From assembly GCF_026210795.1 (NCBI RefSeq), contig NC_089440.1, forward strand, positions 2,852,001 to 2,916,000: 64,000 bases of DNA. Reading direction: 5' to 3'. The stretch is from Rhizophagus irregularis (Eukaryota > Glomeromycota > Glomeromycetes > Glomerales > Glomeraceae). The notes beneath the pieces are model-generated. The model ran no database searches. It was not told the origin of the DNA and saw only the letters and a program-made list of their open reading frames with translations. Every line of letters starts with the position of its first letter. Position 1 is the stretch's first letter. The translations under genes and the position numbers were made by a program. Positions 12,040-23,945 of the stretch are shown piece by piece.

Positions 12040-15000
12040 CTAAAAAATATATTTATTTACGAAATATTCATTTTGTTTATCAAATCGTACTATGCGAACG
12101 ACACCATGTATAGACTCTATAGCTACAAAGTTATATAATTCTATCAATTTTAAGTGAGGACATCCATATAAATATGGGTTCCTTTTAGATTTAAAATCGT
12201 ACTATTGAATTAATGCGAGATTTAGCGGTGGGTCTGTTAATACTTCTGCTAACAATAAGGCCTATAAATAATAAATATTTATTAATACTTTATAATAAAT
12301 TATTACATAAATTGGAAAAATACCTGTCCATAACAAAGTCCTTTGTCTGATATATAATCATTTGATTCTTCAGAATCCATTGAAATAGCTATGTCGCTAA
12401 ACCATACTTTATTATGATACCTGTTTGTGGCACACATTATGGCACCATTTTCCAGTGTTACTGATCCGTATATGTTTATTCGGGTTTCACCAATAATTGT
12501 GAAACCATCAAGTAAATCTAGATATGAATCCAGACAACTTATAAATCTAGCAAAACCGGTCTGCATTTTATTGTCTACGGAATCTTTTTTTTCATTAAAA
12601 AATGTATTTGCATCTTGTAAAGAGAAATCAAAGAAGTCTTGCAGAAAATTTACAAGTGCGAGGTGTTTTTGCCGGATTCACTGAATGTTGAGACATTCTA
12701 ATAGATATTGCTTGACGTTTTATCTATTAATTTAATTTCCATCTTAAGTTATATAATAAATATATACAATAAATAAATTTCCAAATACTTACAGTTCGTA
12801 AAAGCTGAGGTTCGATATCTTTTTTATTGCTAATTCGGTAGGGTATTTTAACGAAATATTTGTGAAGACTTTCGTAAGTTTCTGTGGTATAGCCATTTAT
12901 TGCGCCATAAAATCGTATTGAGTCAATAATGTGATAAACCCATGAATGCAATTTAGGCAACTTCAAATTGGAAGGAGAAACAAATTTAAAAGTCTTGATA
13001 AACATCTGCGCCCATCTATGTATTGCATCCTAAAATTTAAATGTTAATTTAATTTATTTAATTTAAATTTTCGATTTTACTAAAATTTTAATACATACAT
13101 TAAATTTCTCCAAGTCACTTTCACTAAATTCTTCATATCTACTTAAAATATACATTTCATTCCAATATTCGTACAATTTCACAAGATCATCATTATTTAC
13201 AAAATTATCTACTTCGTTATTATTTTCATCATATAAATTATCAATAACAAATATCATGACTTTCATCAAACTTCGATATTCATTAGCAGTTAATCTTGCA
13301 ATTGACTGCAGTCCATTGGAAAAAATTTTAATGGCGGGAAAACATGGAATTGCTGCTGACGGCGATCTACTTCTTCAACTAATTTATTACCATTAACATG
13401 TTGCAATTTTAAGATATCGCACGTGAAGATAATTTGATAACGAAATAAACCCAAATCTAAATGATGCATTCTGTCAGGAACAGTAGCCAAGTAGATATTT
13501 ATATTCCTTGATAATATAAATATTTATAATTAATATATATATACGTTATTATAATTATTTCTACTTTTGCATACTTACGGCAAATCCCAAAAAAAATTAG
13601 GTACAGATTCTATGCAAACAGATTTTTGTGTATCATTTTCAAAATATTTACGCATTTCATCATGAGTTCTTAGTATTACATCATTAACCGATAAGTTTAT
13701 ATTTGCAAGATTGTCCCTTTTAATTAAACAGGAGTGACATGGAAGGCTTGAATTGAAGGATTTATAAACTAAACAAAAACTTGCGGCTTCTGGCCAATCT
13801 GCAATAATAGTTGAAACTCTAGGATAAAACCAGGTATTTTCATTATTTATAAAAAGGTCTATACCATCTTTTAATAAAATAATTGGTTTTAAGTAAATGA
13901 CGTAAAGATTTATGAAAGGTATCACGAACCAGATCTTTATTTGCAGCTTCTAAAATTGGTAAATATCCCAAAAGTTGCTTTGCATCCTGTTTATTACGAC
14001 GCCATATTGGGATATTGCCTAATGAAATATATATTGGATGCAATTGACTTTTTCCTAATCGTATCTGTATTGCCGTATCCGAATATAAAATAATTGATAA
14101 TAATTTGGAACCAGTAGGTAAGGATTCTTGCGTAGTTTTCCACCATTTTCCAGTGTTTTGTTCACTGTAAATACTTTCTCTATTATACTATAAAATAATA
14201 TAAATAAATTAAAATAAATATTATTTAAATTATTGAATTAACTAATATTTACTATTTACCTCATAGTTTTCGTAAGATAGCGCAAAATTTTGTGTTATGT
14301 CAGGAACAGTTAAGATATTTTTGATGCACTGTATTAAGTTTTGATAATAAAGAAAATAATCTTTATCCTTACGTTTTGTTATAAGAACTTTACTAAATTC
14401 TAAATTAGAAAACTTCATATTATTCATAAATGCTCGTCCCTGTTCAATATTTTTTGGTAATGGTGATTCTGTAAGATTTGAATGTTTATTAAAAAAACGT
14501 ATTATTTCATTACCACCTTTATTGTTTATTTTATATTTCGTTACTAATAACATTAGATCTTTATAAGCATCATTAGGAAATTCTGTGCAAGTTTTGGTAT
14601 TGAGATTTTTGGGTTCTTCAAAAATTTCAGGCTCTTTAGATGAATCTAATATATTTTCAAAGTTACTATCTTCAAGGCTCATCTCGATATTGCACTTCCA
14701 ATACTGTCAAATGACATATTTTGTACATTATTATCATCATCCACCTAAAATTATAAACCAAAATGAGTTAGTATAATTTGAGCTTTTTCTTTAAAAAGAA
14801 TAATCTGGAATAACATAATTATTGAGCTTTTTCTTTAAAAAGAATAATCTGGAATAACATAATTACCTCAACTTTATCATTTTCATATTCACTACTTAGA
14901 TTACTTCTTGTATCCATTTCACTGCTATATTTTTCACTATCATTATTATCATCATCATCTTCTACTTCTACTTCTACATTTTTTAAGCATTTTTGGGCGT

Positions 15001-15061
15001 GTTGAGTATATGCAAAGCGTTGACTGAATATTCGCATACAAAGGGGGCATTTGAAACTCAT
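12040..15061 (-). pseudogene. Plavaka-type transposase pseudogene with N-terminal C2H2 finger
   Basis: Starts at 15061 with MSFKCPLCMRIFSQRFAYTQ (a C2H2 finger, C-x2-C and H-x4-C), then an acidic linker. The recognisable core is at about 14190-13850: KLLSIILYSDTAIQIRLGKS, HPIYISLGNIPIWRRNKQDA, KQLLGYLPI. This is followed by FWDLP, VPDRMHHLDLGLFRYQ (about 13490), LPKLHSWVYHIIDSIRFYG (about 12930) and a C-terminal domain ending NEYFVNKYIF before the stop at 12040. Exon edges include 14867 and 14260. Frameshifts lie near 14695, 13880 and 13350, and a stop (probably from TGG) is in the last exon near 12205. Plavaka elements belong to the CACTA-related DNA transposons of fungi. A 48-bp tandem duplication sits in intron 1 (14777-14866). 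Confidence 0.75.
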
Positions 15062-16084
15062 GTTACTAAATTAACGCGTCAAATTTGATGAAAAGTATCA
15101 ATTCACTATTTAATTTATATGAGATTATGTGTGCTAATAAAATTATATTGCAAATTCATTGTAAAAATTTAATGAATTAATTGAATGGATTACAATTGAT
15201 TGAGTTATTTGAATAGACACGACTACGCAAATTTACGCATTAATGAATGGAACTGGCTGTAAAAATCTGGTGGCTAATATCACGGAATCATTCGCAATTT
15301 TACGCATTATAGCAAAATTTAACATATGCGAAACACTCAGCAATTTTGCTGTCGGGAACTTGCAAAGTTCGTGGGTTGGCAAATCTAAAAATAAATGTAA
15401 CAAGTCTATGATGTACCATATAAATATTGTTTATTATTTTATTTACTATTTCAATTTGCCGGCAACCTGCCAAGTGAATCTGACAGCAAAAGTGCTGAGT
15501 GTTTTGCATATTTTGAATTTGCTGTAACGGGCTGTAAGAATTCGGATGGCTTATTCAATCGGTTAATCATCTGATAATCAGCCGCAAATTTATTGGCTTA
15601 ACACGGCAAATCACTTTTACAATAATGGACGGATGATCAGCCACAAATTTATGCGATAATCAGGTAAAGCGCTCAAGATCACTATCAATCTGATCAGCCA
15701 AATGAGTTCACTGGCTGCAACTTTTTTTTCCATGCATAAAAGCCCCAACATGTGTAACATGTTATTTTTTTATAAATTGGATTTGATTAATATTTCGATT
15801 GTACTATGTGCTTTTACGAGAGTTTTTTTTTAAAGTTCTCTTATGAAAGTGTTACAATATTTTTTCGTAATATCACGATGCAAAATTTTTGCATTAGTAC
15901 ATTCATTTTTCGTAATATTTCGCATTAGTTCATCCATTTTTCGCAATATTTCGCAAGTTTTTTTTCTTTTTTAGTATAGAATGGCGGAAATTACCTTATG
16001 ACAGCTTGCCTCCTTTTTCTGAATTTCTGATTCATGTATTTCCCCCTTTTTCCTCATCCTTTTCGAATTTTCTATTTCACCTTT

Positions 16085-16137
16085 TTCTCATATATTTCCT
16101 CTTTTTTCTCATATATTTCCTCCTTTTTCTCATATTT
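16085..16137. repeat. Pyrimidine-rich 21-bp repeat, 2.5 copies
   Basis: TTTTTCTCATATATTTCCTC repeats directly just upstream of the ATG at 16160. It may be part of the 5' leader or promoter of the plus-strand gene; function unknown. Confidence 0.5.
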
Positions 16138-16159
16138 TCGTTTCAAATTTATTATCATA

Positions 16160-17587
16160 ATGGCTACAAAGCGTGGCGAGAAACGAAGAATTGATGATAA
16201 TAAAAGATTTTCAAAATGTAGTACTGAGGGTAGCGAAGCTGAGAAGCAAGTGAGAATATCCGATGATAGCGTTGATGGTATATATGACATGATATGTATC
16301 ATATTCTTTATAAAAGAAATTATATAATATATAGTTAAATTATATTTTATTGTTAAAGTTAATAAAAAAACAATAGAAAAACTATTAAGAACCAATTCGC
16401 AGATAATTTCTAAGCTTGAAGTTCTTATCACCGGACAAAAAAATCTCAAAACCTGTCTCTCGAGCATAGAAAAAAAGCTCAACGATAATAACAAAAATAA
16501 TAATAATACAATAGATCCGGAGTATGTAAAGGTAATAAAGATGAATATTATTTAATGTAAACCTGAAATGCTAACCTCGTTTGATTAGGAGCTCGTTAAG
16601 AAGGTGTTGAAAATTTTATTTGAAAATTTTGTTTATCCTTCGCAAGACGAGTACAAATTCGCTACCGAAAAATATTTAAAAGACAAAAATCCGGGATTTA
16701 TGCGCCAGTTCAAAAAAAATCAATGGATTATTTTTTTTGAAAAAAAAATTGCCCCGACTGTAAGTTAAAGCAATTATGAATTTTATTAAATTTCATACTA
16801 ACATTTTTTTTTAATAAGAGTTAGTACAACAACATAAGCATACGAAGGACGTTCACGTCTAGAGTCAAAGACGTTATGTATTCTGTTTTTGAAGCGACTG
16901 GGCATAAATTACCGTCTATTAACACTCAGGCTAGTCTGTCAAAGATTCAGGAATGGAAGAGTAAGGCGGAGGTGAAAAGATGTTACAACAACCTATTTAA
17001 AAAGGTTAAAGATGGGCAACCTACGACATATATGTCGCTGATAATTGATAAGTTGCGAAAAGAAAATAAAAATCCCTCAAAAACACAAATAGCGTATGCG
17101 ATTAGCATATGTGAAACGTACTTAAATCCTAATAATCAAAACATTCAAATGAGCAAAAGTATAATGAAGTCGAAGATAATCAACAACTTAGTAAGTTTTT
17201 AATTTACAATTTGCAAAATGTGAATTATTTGAATTACAGTTTATTTATTTATTTATTGATTTTTAGCAAAAGTTGGAAAATAGGGATAAATTTACACATT
17301 CGGACGATGATTCTCATGATGGTAATGATGTAGATGATGGTGGTACAATCGAGAGCAGCTGACGATAGAGCAGGTGCGGCTGATGATGGTGTGACTAATG
17401 ATGGTAGGCCTAACGATGGTGCGGCTAACGATGATGCGTTCCAACGATGGTCCACGGCCCCAACGATGGTGTGGCCAATGATGGCATAGCTGACGATGAT
17501 ATACTTTCTATTGACTCTTATAACACGGAGGAGGAAGGTCGGTATGTAAATAGTTTATTAGAGAATTATGGGTTGCATAGGAAATAA
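16160..17587 (+). CDS. Partner gene of the Plavaka-type element, unknown function, last exon disrupted
   Basis: Exons 16160-16277, 16359-16531, 16589-16759, 16825-17190 and a last exon from about 17267 to TAA at 17587; introns GT-AG, first four exons join in frame. The protein begins MATKRGEKRRIDDNKRFSKC (basic, nuclear-like). It has a helical, probably coiled-coil segment (KTIEKLLRTNSQIISKLEVL), then a compact middle region with FENFVYPSQDEYKFATEKYL, FKKNQWIIFFEKKIAP and SRVKDVMYSVFEATGHKLPS. The tail is acidic, with imperfect Asp-Gly-Ala/Val-Asn repeats (17300-17490) where the frame shifts, and ends EEEGRYVNSLLENYGLHRK. I do not recognise the family. It lies divergently from the transposase, between the same inverted repeats, and may be an accessory DNA-binding or regulatory protein of the element. 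Confidence 0.6.
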
Positions 17588-17669
17588 ATATTATTTTTTA
17601 TATATATCACACGTAATAGCATTTTTTTACCATAATTAATATAGTTTTAATAAATAAAATGGTTATTAA

Positions 17670-17890
17670 TTCTTAACAACACGGGTGTGACATAAATAAA
17701 TTGTGGCTGAAATTTGTGTTCAATTTGTGTTCAATTTGTGTTGATAATTCTGGTAAAAATTTGTTAATTTTGGCCAAATTTCGTTAAATTTGTTAAATTT
17801 GTGTTGAATTTGTGTTGATAATTTTTAATTTATCACGAGGGGATGATATTTAGTAATTGTGCATATACAATTTCTGTGATTTTTTAAAAT
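17670..17890. repeat. Right arm of the roughly 190-bp inverted repeat
   Basis: Reverse complement of 11725-11940. Inner end AACACGGGTGTGACATAAAT, outer end GAGGGGATGATATTTAGTAA. The last gene inside stops at 17587, about 90 bp from this arm. Confidence 0.75.
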
Positions 17891-17999
17891 GCGGATTTCC
17901 GTAATTTTACGATATCGTATTTTCTGGCCAATCAAAATTAGGCTGATCCTTGCATGCGATTTAATCATTTAGTCATTTAATCACGCACGCGTTTTTGTC

Positions 18000-18680
18000 T
18001 TATTTATTTTTGTTTCTTATTTCTTTATTCTTTTGTTCAATATTTTTAATTTTTTTGTCTCTTCTTTCTATTATTTCTTTAATTATATACAATATATTTA
18101 CATATATTTCATAATTTATTGCTTTGCAGGTATAGAAATATTTGTTTATTAATACTAATTATTTTCATTTTTTTTTACCTCTTTGTTATTTTGTATCGTA
18201 ATACTAACAATAATATCCATGTTTCCTTTATTCCTTTTTACTTGTACTTTAATACTAACAATACTAACAATACTAACAACATGTTTATTTTTTCCTTTCT
18301 CTTTATTTCTTTATTCTTTTGTTCAATTACTTTGCAGGTATAGAAATATTTATTTATTAATACTAATTATTTTAATATTAACGCGTTTTTTTTTACCTCT
18401 TTGTTACTTTATGTCGTAATACTAACAATACTATCTACGTTTCCTTTATTTCTTTTTACTTGTACTTTAATACTAACGATAATATCCATGTTTCTTTTAC
18501 TCCTTTTACTGTTTCTTTAACTCTTTTTACCTTAATACTAACAATAATAACAATATTTCTTTTATCTTTATATCTAATACTAACGTTACTATAGCTGTTT
18601 CTCTTCTTTTTACGTCTAATAATATTGTTACTCTACTCTTTCTTTTTTTTACTTTTATGTATTCTGTATATATTAATAAA
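18000..18680. repeat. Pyrimidine-rich AATACTAACAATA repeat region
   Basis: Contains repeated AATACTAACAATA and CTTTATTTCTTTATTC words. A segment around 18115-18170 (TTGCTTTGCAGGTATAGAAA and on) recurs at 18325-18375, indicating tandem duplication of about 210 bp. No gene seen. Confidence 0.55.
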
Positions 18681-18769
18681 TACTTGTAATTTTTTATGGT
18701 TTAATAAAATTATATCTAATAAAACATACATTATATAAACTTATAGTACAGAAAATGAAGTATTATTTA

Positions 18770-19240
18770 TCGAAATATTTTGAAATATTACGAAATATTA
18801 AGTTGTGTAAAATCACAGAATATTACGAATCGTCAAATTATGGAACATTACGCATCATAGAATTTCGAAATATTTTAAAAAGTTGCGAAGTATTATGCAG
18901 TAAAATTACGGAATATTACGAATCGTAAAATTACGAAGCCTTGCATACAGTAATATTTCAAAATATTTTAAAAAGTTACAAAATATTACGCTTACGCAAA
19001 CTTGCGGCGGGTCTGAAAACTTATAAAATATTATGTAAAATTACGAAATATTGCGAACCGCAAAATTACGGAATATTACAAATCGTAAAATTACGAAGCT
19101 TTGCATATCGTAATATTTCGAAATATTTTAAAAAGTTACAAAATATTACGCTTACGCAAACTTGCGGCAGGTCTGAAAGCTTACGAAATATTATGATGTG
19201 TAAACTTGCGCAACTTTTCGCACTATATAATTTCCTGATG
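18770..19240. repeat. Right subterminal repeats of the 9.7-kb element
   Basis: Degenerate tandem units with ACGAAATATTACG and AAATTACGGAATATTACGAA words. Two larger units (about 18950-19010 and 19095-19175) share CGCTTACGCAAACTTGCGGC. The composition mirrors, in inverted orientation, the left subterminal repeats at 9540-10200. Confidence 0.7.
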
Positions 19241-19680
19241 TATGACGAGATATATATTGATAAATTCGATCCTTATCCCATTTATTTCCTAGCAATTCCC
19301 TAACTTGTTCTATTTGTTCATAATTCGGATACTCAGAACAAGTCACTAATAGTTTCACGATATGCTTGTCTTGGCTTTTTATTAGCGGCCCATCTTTATC
19401 TATAATTACTACTTGAGGTATCAAATTAGTTGGCCCCTGTTAATCAGAAATAGAATTTTCTGTATTTAAACTCGATACTATTTTGTTTTTATTTTTTTTG
19501 AATTTTGGTCATTAGGTTTTCATCTTGTAATTCCCAATTTTCTCCTTCCAACTTTATTACTTTTTTGTATTGAAATGACATCTTGTAGGAAAATTTCTTC
19601 TATTCTCAAAATTCCATCAGGAAAACAATTTTCAAGATGTCTAATACTGTCCACCGTAATATGATCAGGAGTAGTAGATT

Positions 19681-20768
19681 AGGACCCCGAACAATATATA
19701 TATAGGTCAGATAAAAAATTCAAAATTTACTAAGGTCAATAAGCAAATATTTTTCATGTCTGCTAAGCAAACTTTTATCTAACCCATAAATTTTTTACAC
19801 TGCTAAGCAATTTATTTTATGACATATATATATTTATATATAATTTTTTTTATAAAATATGTATATAAAAAAAACTAAAAAAACAAAAATTTTTGAAATA
19901 AAGTATGGATAAAGCTATTATTATTTTTTTGTAATATTACAACTTATAAATGTTTCTTATTAATATTTCGTATATCTGTTCTGTGACTTCAGAGCGTAAT
20001 TTAGGCACTTTAGTTAAAGGAAACATCCAAAACTTCTTAAGTAAAGTTGTTCAGCAGGTTCGAATCTACTTACATATAAATTTTTATCATGATTGAATAG
20101 ATATTTATGGATTTATTCATGTTTTTTGTAACGCCACCAATACGCGGAATTTTTATTTTTAAAATTTACTGTAAAATTTGTCAAAAAAAATATTTTTAAA
20201 AAATTTTCTAAGTAAAAATGAAATAACTTTTACTGATTATTACAAAAATTATAGTGTAAAATTATAAAAAAACAGAAAAACACATTTTTCCCACCCACCC
20301 GTTGCTCTCATTTTTAATATATATTTTTTTACTATTACACAGACGCGTATATTATTTATAATTTTAATGTTATGCGGACGTGTATTTGTTTTATCAAAAA
20401 CACATTACACAATCACGTCTAAAAATGATTCCTGTATTACGTATACAATTAACTTATTTTTTGTATTAAAAATAGTAAATTTTTTTTACACAAACATGTT
20501 TATAACTTTGTTTACATATTTTATTAAATTTTTTTAATGTGAAAAATGTAAATATATATTATATTATATATATATTAAAAAAATCTATCCTGCTACGCAA
20601 ATATATATCTGACTATTAATAATTTAATACTTTGCTACGCATAATTATATCTGACTATTTAAAAATTATGGTATCAAATAAGCAATAATAAATCTCACAT
20701 AGGAAAAATTTTTATATGTTGGTTAAGCAAACTCAAAACCTACCTTTATATATATTGTTCGGGGTCCT
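19681..20768. mobile_element. AGGACCCCG-TIR element, 1088 bp, 8-bp TSD AGTAGATT
   Basis: Left end AGGACCCCGAACAATATATA and inverted right end, flanked by AGTAGATT at 19673-19680 and 20769-20776. No coding capacity; interior AT-rich with GCTACGCAAA and CTGCTAAGCAA words near the ends. An 8-bp TSD fits hAT-like integration. It splits the degraded minus-strand gene. Confidence 0.9.
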
Positions 20769-20879
20769 AGTAGATTAGTAGTACTCCATAAAGGATTTTA
20801 ATAACAATTATAATCATCAGAATGTTCAAATGCTAACAAAAGTTCGTTTACTAGTTTCTACATGGCCATTTTACGGGTA

Positions 20880-21323
20880 TCTACAGCTCTTTGTCTAATG
20901 GATCATTAAGATATTCTGATAATAAAATTCCTATACAATCTCGTTCACTCTGGGCAGCTTTGACTTGTAATTTTAATTTATTATCATCAACTACATTTCC
21001 GGTAATGTTCTGTTTGATAAACTTAATTCCGAAGGTTTCAAGGGCTTCGTCAAATGTGAAGTAATGACCCTTTCGTTTTTCATCATTATCAATTTTAACT
21101 GACGAAACACATTTCAATTTTTCTTCAAGTTTTGGGTATTGAGCTAGCATTCCAAAATATTGAGTAACTGATGATGAATAGTTTGATTTTCCTGCTGATG
21201 TAAATAAATCAGCAAAACAAGCCAAAGCATTTTTCTGCAATTTATAATTGCCAACACGGATTCCTATATGATGTGCTTTGAAAATTGATGCCCATTTATA
21301 ATAAAGATACCATATTCATAAAA
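20880..21323 (-). pseudogene. Segment of the degraded repetitive-family gene (C-terminal third)
   Basis: From about 21316 the frame reads WYLYYKWASIFKAHHIGI, then LACFADLFTSAGKSNYSSSV, FTFDEALETFGIKFIKQNI and KAAQSERDCIGILLSEYLND; a stop with frameshift follows near 20881. Upstream it is separated from its continuation by the 172-bp MITE. Confidence 0.6.
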
Positions 21324-21325
21324 TA

Positions 21326-21497
21326 CAGTCAACCCTTGTTATAACGAACCCTAGGTTCCAGACCTCAACTTCGCTATAGGGCTATAGTGAAGATTTTAAG
21401 AGATTTGATTGGTTAATTCGTTATAGCAAGGGGAAATTTATTATAGTTGTCTGAAAAATTCACTATATCAAGGGTTTGCTATATCAAGGTTTGACTG
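21326..21497. mobile_element. 172-bp CAGTCAA MITE (pogo/Tigger type), TA target site
   Basis: Begins CAGTCAACCCTTGTTATAAC and ends with inverted GATATAGCAAACC/TTTGACTG-type sequence. TA flanks at 21324-21325 and 21498-21499. No coding capacity; probably mobilised by a pogo-like transposase such as that of the 22.5-kb element. Confidence 0.85.
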
Positions 21498-21499
21498 TA

Positions 21500-22107
21500 T
21501 TATTGGCACCACTATTTGAATCCATTATATTATATTTATTAAGGTTTGTTTTTTTCATATATATGCAAATAGATATAGTTACTGCACACCATATTAACTC
21601 TAAAACACAAACTGTAAAATGATAATCAACAATTTTGTCCAATTTATCCAAGAATTTAACTCCTGATACTTTTGCTAGTTCAAAAATTCTATAGCTCGAA
21701 AACAATACAATTAAAACTCCACACATATCTTTGGATGTGTGCCACTGGCCAAGAATAGGACGCAGTTTTGGCCATATTTTTCTCTGTTTTATTAGTCTTC
21801 TGAAGATTGCTTCATCAGCTACCACATCCAAGTAGTCATCCAGTCCTAAATTAAAGTCTTGTTTGTACATTTCTGTGGATTGAAATATTCCTTCATCTGA
21901 ACTTGGAATTCTGCCAGTTTCTAATATGACTATATTAGGTGCATCAGCTAAACAACTGTGATCAATATTTTCAAAAATTTTTTGGTGAATAGCTGTCATA
22001 TCAAAATCGGTATTGTAAAGAAGTTGTCTTTCAGAACTTGTTTAAAAATTTAAGAGATTATTAATAATATCGTCAAACTTATTCCATGTGTCTCACACGT
22101 CAAATAA
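21500..22107 (-). pseudogene. Segment of the degraded repetitive-family gene (central conserved region)
   Basis: The longest open piece (ATG 21999) includes ENIDHSCLADAPNIVILETG, EMYKQDFNLGLDDYLDVVAD, RRLIKQRKIWPKLRPILGQ, WHTSKDMCGVLIVLFSSYR and FLDKLDKIVDYHFTVCVLEL. Upstream of the ATG the frame continues (WNKFDDIINNLLNF, one TAA), so ATG 21999 is not the true start. Confidence 0.6.
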
Positions 22108-22279
22108 TCAAAAATAGGCAAAAAAAATGGCGCAAATCGCATAAACTATTCGCAAATTTGTATAAACTATTTACAAATAGTATAGGTTAATTCGTAAATA
22201 GCCAAAAACAGCCAAGAATAGCCAAGAATAGCCAAGAATAGCCACTGCTTTTCGCGCCATTTTTTTTGCCGATTTTTAG
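22108..22279. mobile_element. Small MITE with GGCAAAAAAAATGGCGC terminal repeats
   Basis: Perfect 17-bp inverted repeats at 22117-22133 and 22254-22270, extended imperfectly by about 9 bp each side. Interior has three copies of AGCCAAGAAT. It interrupts the degraded gene after its NDLMKDTG motif. No clear TSD seen. Confidence 0.7.
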
Positions 22280-23945
22280 CATTTCGACCTGTGTCTTTCA
22301 TCAGATCATTCATACCAAAGAGACCTGTTGGAGATGTTATATTTTTTTTATCATCTGCTCTTTCTTCCAAAGGAATTGGCATTCGCATTTGAAATGCCAT
22401 TAGTAGCGTTATATGAGAACTTTGCGTGTAGTGTTAAAAATATTTCCGTATGTAAAGATTTTTCTTTGAAATCAATATTATCTATAACCGCCAAATTCCA
22501 TATACAGTCAACTCTCTATAATTGCACACTCTATAAATGCACACCCTTCATAAATACATTTTTTAGACTAGTCCCAACTTGGGACTATAATGCTAATTGC
22601 ATACCCTCTATACTCTGCACATGCAATGATTTCACAAAACGATCATATTATGATGATTTCCATAAATGCATGCACGTGATTTGTTGATCTATACATCAAT
22701 ATATAATTACGTGCAGTATTTGCAATTTGATAAACATCTCATTATGCCTAATAAAAATACCGCTTTAACAGATATTCAGAAATATGAGCTTTGTCTTTAT
22801 GCTCATAATAATAAGAAAACTAGAACTCAATACGTAGACTGGATTGAGCAAAAGTGGGGATTTAGAGTTAATGAATCTACAATTACATGGATTTTACAAA
22901 GCAAAGAGAAGCAACTTACTACAGAAATTACAAAATCTGAAGCAAAACACCATAAACCTGTAACTGTTCCAGTACTTGAGCTTGCCCTCAAGGAATTTGT
23001 CTTATGCTATCAGCACAAAACAATTCTAAGTGACGCTATATTAATTGAAAAAGCTAAAATATTAGCCAGTGAACTGGAAGTTCCTCAAGGAATGTTACAG
23101 GTAAATTATTTCATTTTTATTTAAGTATTTTTTTATTTTTATAATATTTAATTTCATAAACTTGACTTTAACTAACTTCCATTAAATTTTATTTAATTTA
23201 GTTTTCCAAAGGATGGCTTCAAAAATTTAAGGAGCGTATGGTATTTAACAAGTAAAACTTCATGGAGAAGCAGATTCTGCAAATGAAAATGCCATTGCTG
23301 AAGCTCTACTATTATTACAAAATAAATGTGCTGAATATCCTCCTGATCGAATTTATAACATGGATGAAACTGGATTATTTTATCGGTACTTTTTTAGCAT
23401 ATTCTTATGATTTGAATAAATTGCATTTGATAATCATAATCTTTTTTTTTAGGTTAGAATCAGATCGAATATTAGCTACAAAGTAGCTTTCTGGACGAAA
23501 AAAAAATAAAGAATGGCTTTCAGTTGCTTTATGTGCAAATTCTGATGGGTCACATAAGCTGCCGCCTTTAGTAATTGGTAAATATACAAATCCATGGTGC
23601 TTTATTAAAAATATTAATATCGGCAATTTACCAATAACCTATAGGAGTAATGCCAAAGCCTGGATATTAACAACTCTTTTTCAAGAGTGGCTTCAGGAAT
23701 TTAATTATCAAGTCAGCATAAAACACAATAAACAACGTATTTTGCTACTTCTTGATAATTGTAAAAGCTATAAGATAGATACTTTAGTTCTTGAAAATGT
23801 TGAAGTTTGTTTTTTACTTCCTAATACAACTTCAAAACTTCAACCAATGGATTCTGGAATAATTATGTCCTTTAAAAAGCATTATCGATATCATCATATC
23901 AAGTAAGTAAGATTTTAATTTTATTATTTTACAACTTTTTAAATA

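Larger units (their letters stand above)
9529..19240. mobile_element. 9.7-kb TA-flanked element with CATCAGGAAATT terminal inverted repeats
   Basis: Ends are CATCAGGAAATTTTATAG (left) and the inverted CATCAGGAAATTATATAG (right), continuing as imperfect repeat for about 40 bp, flanked by TA on each side (9527-9528, 19241-19242). Removing it with one TA restores the frame of the interrupted gene, which supports these ends. Both subterminal regions are rich in CGTAATATTACG-like words. Inside are a trihelix gene (10574-11198), the inverted repeats at 11.7 and 17.8 kb, the Plavaka-like gene and its partner. TA target sites suggest a Tc1/mariner or related class, but I see no matching transposase. 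Confidence 0.7.
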
